Assembly: GCF_002563655.1 (NCBI RefSeq)
Contig: NZ_PDIY01000001.1
Location: 1,896,001-1,960,000, forward strand
Direction of reading: 5' to 3'
DNA: 64,000 nucleotides
Origin: Bacillus sp. es.034
GTDB lineage: Bacteria > Bacillota > Bacilli > Bacillales > Bacillaceae_B
Shown: piece after piece, positions 60,372 through 64,000 of the stretch
Position numbering within the stretch: the stretch's first letter is position 1
Layout: every line of letters begins with the position of its first letter
Notes under the pieces: generated by a model
What the model was told of the DNA's origin: nothing
The model's database searches: none
The model's input: only the letters and a program-made list of their open reading frames with translations
Translations under genes and position numbers: made by a program

Positions 60372-61208
60372 ATGAAAAAATCAATCAGTCTAGCAAGTAT
60401 CGCCATTCTATTATTTACCCTACTATTGAGCGGCTGCTCGGGAAACAGTGCATCCGGCTCAGGTGACAAAGAAGTCGTGAAAGTCGGAGTGAATGGATCT
60501 GGGGTTCCGATCTGGGAGTATATGAAAGAGAAAGCAGCGAAGGAAGGGATTGATATCGAGATTGTGGAGTTTGCCGATTACGTGAGGCCGAACCAGGCGC
60601 TGGCCGATGGGGATATCGACCTGAACGCCTTCCAGACGATCTCGTATTTTGACTCTTTCGTGGAAGAACATAATCTGGATCTTGTACCGATCGGCTCGAC
60701 GATCATCGCACCAATGGGCATCTATTCAGAAAAATATAAATCGGTAGAAGACTTACCGAAAGGCAGTACAGTAGCCGTCCCTCAAGAGGCGACGAATCTT
60801 GGCCGTGCCCTTCTCCTGTTGGATGAAGCAGGTTTGATCAAACTGAAAGAGGGATTTGATCAGTCACAGGGTCTCGAAGCCATCAAAGAAAACCCGAAAA
60901 ACCTTGAATTCACACCGGTCGTCGCTGCCCAGACACCAAGGGTACTGCCGGACGTTGCGGCATCGATCATCAATAATGGTGTGGCGGTTGAAGCAGGGTT
61001 GGTCCCGGTTGATGACAGCATCTATATCGAAGGGGCGGAATCCAAGCCGTTCATCAATATCATCGCAGCACAGGAAAAAGATAAAGACAATAAGACCTAT
61101 AAAAAAATCGTCGAGCTCTATCAGGAAGATGACGTAGCGGAACATATCAAGAAAACATACAAAGATTCCCTGATACCGACATTTGTGCCGGTCAGTGAAT
61201 TGCATTAG
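60372..61208 (+). CDS. metQ: Methionine-binding lipoprotein MetQ
   Basis: A 278-residue lipoprotein with lipobox LLSGC (Cys 22). The NlpA/MetQ signatures follow: VVKVGVNGSGVPIWEYM, FADYVRPNQALADGDIDLNAFQ and VAVPQEATNLGRALLLLDEAG. It binds methionine outside the membrane and delivers it to MetNP. GAGAGAGG precedes ATG 60372, 11 bases after metP. Confidence 0.95.
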   Translation: MKKSISLASIAILLFTLLLSGCSGNSASGSGDKEVVKVGVNGSGVPIWEYMKEKAAKEGIDIEIVEFADYVRPNQALADGDIDLNAFQTISYFDSFVEEHNLDLVPIGSTIIAPMGIYSEKYKSVEDLPKGSTVAVPQEATNLGRALLLLDEAGLIKLKEGFDQSQGLEAIKENPKNLEFTPVVAAQTPRVLPDVAASIINNGVAVEAGLVPVDDSIYIEGAESKPFINIIAAQEKDKDNKTYKKIVELYQEDDVAEHIKKTYKDSLIPTFVPVSELH

Positions 61209-61220
61209 GAGGGAATAGAG

Positions 61221-62417
61221 ATGAGTCAACCAGCAGTGATTACAGATCGTAAACACAACATCCTCTCAGCAGTGGATCAATTGGCTGTGAAACTCGTGTC
61301 GACCAGCCATCAGATCCACGACAAACCTGAAATCGGAAACGAAGAGTTCTTTGCTTCAGAGACCTTGACCACCTTACTTGAAGCCAACGGGTTCTCCATT
61401 GAACGGGGAGTCGCAGGTCATGAGACTTCCTTTGTGGCACGCAAACATTCAGGGAAAGAAGGGCCGGTCATCGGCTACCTAGCTGAATATGACGCCCTGC
61501 CTGGACTAGGTCACGCATGTGGTCACAATATCATCGGGACGGCAAGCTGCGGGGCGGCCATTGCCCTGTCGTCCGTACTCGATGAAACAGGAGGGGAAGT
61601 GGTGGTGTTCGGGACTCCTGCTGAGGAAGGCGGCCCCAACGGAAGTGCGAAGGGCAGTTTTGTCAAGGCAGGCTTGTTTGAAGGAGTGGATGCCTGCATG
61701 ATGGTTCATCCTTTCAACCGCACAACGCAGACAGGGAAAACCCTTGCGGTGGACCCCCTTGATTTCGAATTTAAAGGAAGATCTGCCCATGCGGCAGCTT
61801 CCCCTGAAGACGGAATCAATGCCCTCGACGGTGTGATCCAGCTGTTCAACGGCATTAACGCACTTCGCCAGCACGTGACCGATGATGTACGGATCCACGG
61901 CATCATCACCCACGGTGGGGACGCGCCTAACATCGTCCCTGACTATGCAAAAGCCCGCTTCTATATACGCGCTGCAACCCGGGAAGCGTGCAATGAAGTC
62001 ACGAAGAAAGTGAGAGCGATCGCTGAGGGATCCGCACTCACCACAGGAACGAAACTGAATGTCATCAAAATCCAAAATGAAGTCGATCACTTCCAGCTCA
62101 ACCGTCGTTTCGATCAAGTATTCCAGCGTTCCATCGAGTCACTGGGGGAATCCTTCGACGATACGGAACGAAAGGGACTCGGCTCATCAGACGCCGGAAA
62201 CGTCAGCCGGGTGGTCCCGACCATCCACCCCTACATCAAAATCGGGCCCGAATCCCTCGTTGTCCACACGAACGAATTCAGGGAAGCGGCTAAATCCACC
62301 GAGGGTGACCGTGCCCTTGTGATCGGGGCAAAGGCACTTGCCCTGACGGGGTATGAACTGTTGACGGATAAGGGGCTTTTGGAGGAAATATGGAAAGAGT
62401 TCGGTTCTAGTAAATAA
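61221..62417 (+). CDS. M20-family amidohydrolase in the met operon
   Basis: A 398-residue zinc hydrolase with IGYLAEYDALPGLGHACGHNIIGTAS (in parts: AEYDALPG, HACGHN), EEGGPNGSAKG and PFNRTTQTGK. The dimerisation insert holds GRSAHAAASPEDG. This is the group of N-acyl-amino-acid hydrolases related to aminobenzoyl-glutamate (AbgB-like) enzymes. It starts 12 bp after metQ, so the SAM riboswitch probably regulates it too. That suggests it frees methionine or a sulfur precursor from an imported N-acyl or dipeptide form. The exact substrate is unknown. Confidence 0.88.
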   Translation: MSQPAVITDRKHNILSAVDQLAVKLVSTSHQIHDKPEIGNEEFFASETLTTLLEANGFSIERGVAGHETSFVARKHSGKEGPVIGYLAEYDALPGLGHACGHNIIGTASCGAAIALSSVLDETGGEVVVFGTPAEEGGPNGSAKGSFVKAGLFEGVDACMMVHPFNRTTQTGKTLAVDPLDFEFKGRSAHAAASPEDGINALDGVIQLFNGINALRQHVTDDVRIHGIITHGGDAPNIVPDYAKARFYIRAATREACNEVTKKVRAIAEGSALTTGTKLNVIKIQNEVDHFQLNRRFDQVFQRSIESLGESFDDTERKGLGSSDAGNVSRVVPTIHPYIKIGPESLVVHTNEFREAAKSTEGDRALVIGAKALALTGYELLTDKGLLEEIWKEFGSSK

Positions 62418-62423
62418 GGATGA

Positions 62424-62455
62424 AAAGACAGCCACATCAGGGCTGTCTTTTTTTG
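62424..62455 (+). terminator. Terminator of the metNPQ operon
   Basis: AAAGACAGCC pairs with GGCTGTCTTT around a 7-8 base loop, followed by more T. Confidence 0.9.
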
Positions 62456-62568
62456 TGTGAAAGTTATGCGGCGCTTAATGGAGAATGTTCCAATGTTTAA
62501 CAAAAACACTAAAAGGATATTGAATAAATGAGAGATTGTATCGTAGAAACCAAAGAAAGGAGAATGAC

Positions 62569-63006
62569 ATGAAAAAACTATTGATAGCAGGAAATCTTTT
62601 TTTCGCACTCTCGATATTGGGAGCTTGCGGTTCAGAAGAGGCCGAACCCGAAGATAATACCTCAGGTGATACGGCAGAAATGAGCGACCAACAGAAAACC
62701 CAGCAAAAGGAAGAGCCGGCAGCCGAACTACTCGGCAGTGAGAAGCTGCAGGAACGAATACAAAAGGGAATGGATCTCGATTCCTATTCTGCTGAACTAA
62801 CAGCGATGGAGGAAAAAGGAAAAACCACCCTCGTCAAAAAATACAACTTGACCGGGAATGAAGAAATCAAAGCACAAATCCTCCAATCGTCAGACGGATT
62901 TGTTGCAGTTGAAACGGACGGACTTGAAGTGACCGATGTTTCAAACTTCAAAACCATGCAGGAAGTTGAGGATCATCTGAATGAAAGGATATGGAAGATG
63001 ATATGA
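62569..63006 (+). CDS. Hypothetical lipoprotein, 145 aa
   Basis: A 145-residue lipoprotein with signal MKKLLIAGNLFFALSILGAC (lipidated Cys 20). An acidic, disordered linker (EEAEPEDN to PAAELLG) leads to a small alpha/beta domain of about 85 residues (LQERIQKGMDLDSYSAEL; VAVETDGLEVTDVSNFKTMQ). It is probably exposed outside the membrane. The family is not recognised. AAAGGAG precedes ATG 62569; a longer frame from 62536 has no site. A terminator follows. Confidence 0.75.
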   Translation: MKKLLIAGNLFFALSILGACGSEEAEPEDNTSGDTAEMSDQQKTQQKEEPAAELLGSEKLQERIQKGMDLDSYSAELTAMEEKGKTTLVKKYNLTGNEEIKAQILQSSDGFVAVETDGLEVTDVSNFKTMQEVEDHLNERIWKMI

Positions 63007-63058
63007 GTGAGTAAACGATACTCCCCATAAAAAAGTATTCCATATTTCATAAGTAGAA

Positions 63059-63104
63059 ATCGAACTAATTTACCTTCAGGGTGTCAAATTAGTTCGGTTT
63101 TTTT
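63059..63104 (+). terminator. Terminator after the lipoprotein gene
   Basis: CGAACTAATTT pairs with AAATTAGTTCG around a 13-base loop and is followed by seven T. Confidence 0.88.
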
Positions 63105-63155
63105 ACGTTGTCGAAAGAGAAGGGGGCACTTTATCGTCTTTATTACAGTTCCTTG

Positions 63156-63213
63156 CTTAAAGGGCAGTCTTCCATTAAAGGGCCATTTAATGGAATATGG
63201 GCATTGCCTTAAG
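63156..63213. repeat. Nested inverted repeat before the SEFIR gene
   Basis: TTCCATTAAA (63170-63179) and TTTAATGGAA (63186-63195) are a perfect 10-bp inverted repeat with a GC-rich centre, enclosed by CTTAA/TTAAG and GGGCA/TGCC arms. It lies between the lipoprotein terminator and the SEFIR gene start and has no T-run. Confidence 0.45.
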
Positions 63214-63276
63214 TTTGAAAATTTGAAATAATTGTAAAGGATAATTGTTCAATATTATTACTGGAGGATTAAAATC

Positions 63277-64000
63277 ATGGTTGAAGAATTAAATGCTGAC
63301 AAAGTTTTCATTTCTTATGCTTGGTCGAGTCCAGAGCATGAAGAGTGGGTCTTAGAATTAGCGGAACGATTAGAAAGTAATGGCGTAGAAGTGGTTATAG
63401 ATAAATGGGATAGTATCGAGGGACAAAACTTAAATGCCTTCATGCAGAGAAGTGTAAATGACCCTTCTATAACCAAAGTATTAGTGGTGTGTGATGAACT
63501 CTATACGAATAAAGCGAATGGCTTTGAGGGAGGAGTAGGAACTGAGACAGTTATAATCTCTAACGAAGTTTATAAAGATATTGAGCAAACGAAATTCGTT
63601 CCGATAATTGCTGAGCGAGGAAAAGATGGCGAAGCATACATACCTACATACCTTAAAGGTACAAAATACATCGATATGTCTTCAGAACAAAGTTACGAGG
63701 ATGGATATGAAAAATTAATAAGAAATTTGTATGGTAAGCCAGAACATGTTAGACCCAAAAGAGGTTCAGCCCCATCTTTTTTGCTTCGAGATGAAAAAAA
63801 AACAAATCTTGATAGTAGGAGAGCACTAAATAGGTTTCGTTACAATGTAGAAAAAAAACCGAAAAACATAGAAATTTATTTCAATGAATTCCTTGAGACC
63901 TTTATAGAAGATTTTGCATCTTATACTATATCAACTTCAGATCGTGATGAGTTCATAAATCTACTTTTCAATAGGTTACATGAAACTTTAGAATTACGAA
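63277..64000 (+). CDS. SEFIR-domain protein, N-terminal part (anti-phage defence-like)
   Basis: A frame starts at ATG 63277 (CTGGAGG 7 bases upstream) and is open to the window edge, at least 241 residues. The first 160 residues are a SEFIR/TIR-like domain: KVFISYAWSSPEHEEWV, LAERLESNGVEVVIDKWD, VNDPSITKVLVVCDELY and IISNEVYKDIEQTKFVP, with the typical Gly-Gly and Glu positions between. The rest is AT-rich and charged. Bacterial SEFIR proteins have been shown to act as single-gene abortive-infection systems that deplete NAD. The C-terminal part, which would hold the sensing domain, is missing here. It is a likely acquired defence gene. Confidence 0.88.
   Translation, partial: MVEELNADKVFISYAWSSPEHEEWVLELAERLESNGVEVVIDKWDSIEGQNLNAFMQRSVNDPSITKVLVVCDELYTNKANGFEGGVGTETVIISNEVYKDIEQTKFVPIIAERGKDGEAYIPTYLKGTKYIDMSSEQSYEDGYEKLIRNLYGKPEHVRPKRGSAPSFLLRDEKKTNLDSRRALNRFRYNVEKKPKNIEIYFNEFLETFIEDFASYTISTSDRDEFINLLFNRLHETLELR

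Overview
The window looks like the chromosome of a low-to-mid GC, spore-forming Bacillaceae bacterium. The evidence is strong GGAGG-type ribosome sites with frequent GTG and TTG starts, T-box and S-box leaders, a YIEGIA-type sporulation gene, a GlpP antiterminator, and gene sets shared with Bacillus subtilis (lnrJKLMN-like, putBC/putR, metNPQ). I cannot name the species; a marine or soil relative of Bacillus/Rossellomorea fits. No rRNA, tRNA, insertion sequence, prophage or CRISPR array was seen.

Layout. 1-1400: the end of an unknown gene, a small secreted peptide, a 50-residue protein and a holin-like type I toxin. 1426-4871: T-box-controlled ileS of the long type-2 form. 4975-7588: HAD hydrolase, CPBP protease, GIY-YIG and DUF2087 proteins. 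7845-12123: DrrAB-like ABC exporter, an OmpR/EnvZ-type two-component system and an acetyltransferase. 13679-19005: lnrJKLMN-like sensor, regulator and ABC exporter. 19060-20189: YIEGIA gene pair, the larger gene frameshifted. 20275-24902: metal homeostasis cluster (CDF exporter, CtaA paralogue, CzrA-like repressor, CadA-like P-type ATPase) linked by three similar operators. 26495-32318: amidohydrolase, NhaC antiporter, a regulator, dipeptide epimerase and acetyltransferase, linked by a TAACGAC direct-repeat motif. 32627-36064: EamA exporter with Lrp regulator, then an ECF sigma/anti-sigma pair. 36410-41099: MgtC with a structured leader, then a Ugp-like ABC importer without an ATPase gene and an MBL-fold hydrolase. 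43472-47584: proline catabolism. 47626-51330: small membrane and secreted proteins and a SatA-type acetyltransferase. 51421-54408: a 995-residue secreted lamin-tail/FN3 protein. 54686-55333: a second MgtC with a matching leader. 55919-58210: GlpP and a DUF3231 protein. 58377-62417: SAM-riboswitch-controlled metNPQ plus an M20 amidohydrolase. 62569-64000: a lipoprotein and the start of a SEFIR-domain protein, probably anti-phage defence, cut by the window edge.

The least expected signals lie between genes. Three loci (24965-25151, 32378-32565, 36061-36247) carry the same undescribed-looking element: four 23-bp palindromes separated by about 28, 38 and 29 bp, one copy inverted, with spacers that also match between copies. 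Two MgtC paralogues share a leader whose stem is kept by wobble pairs. Three ArsR-type operators tie a heme A synthase paralogue to metal efflux genes. The regulatory proposals are read from sequence alone and are inferences.
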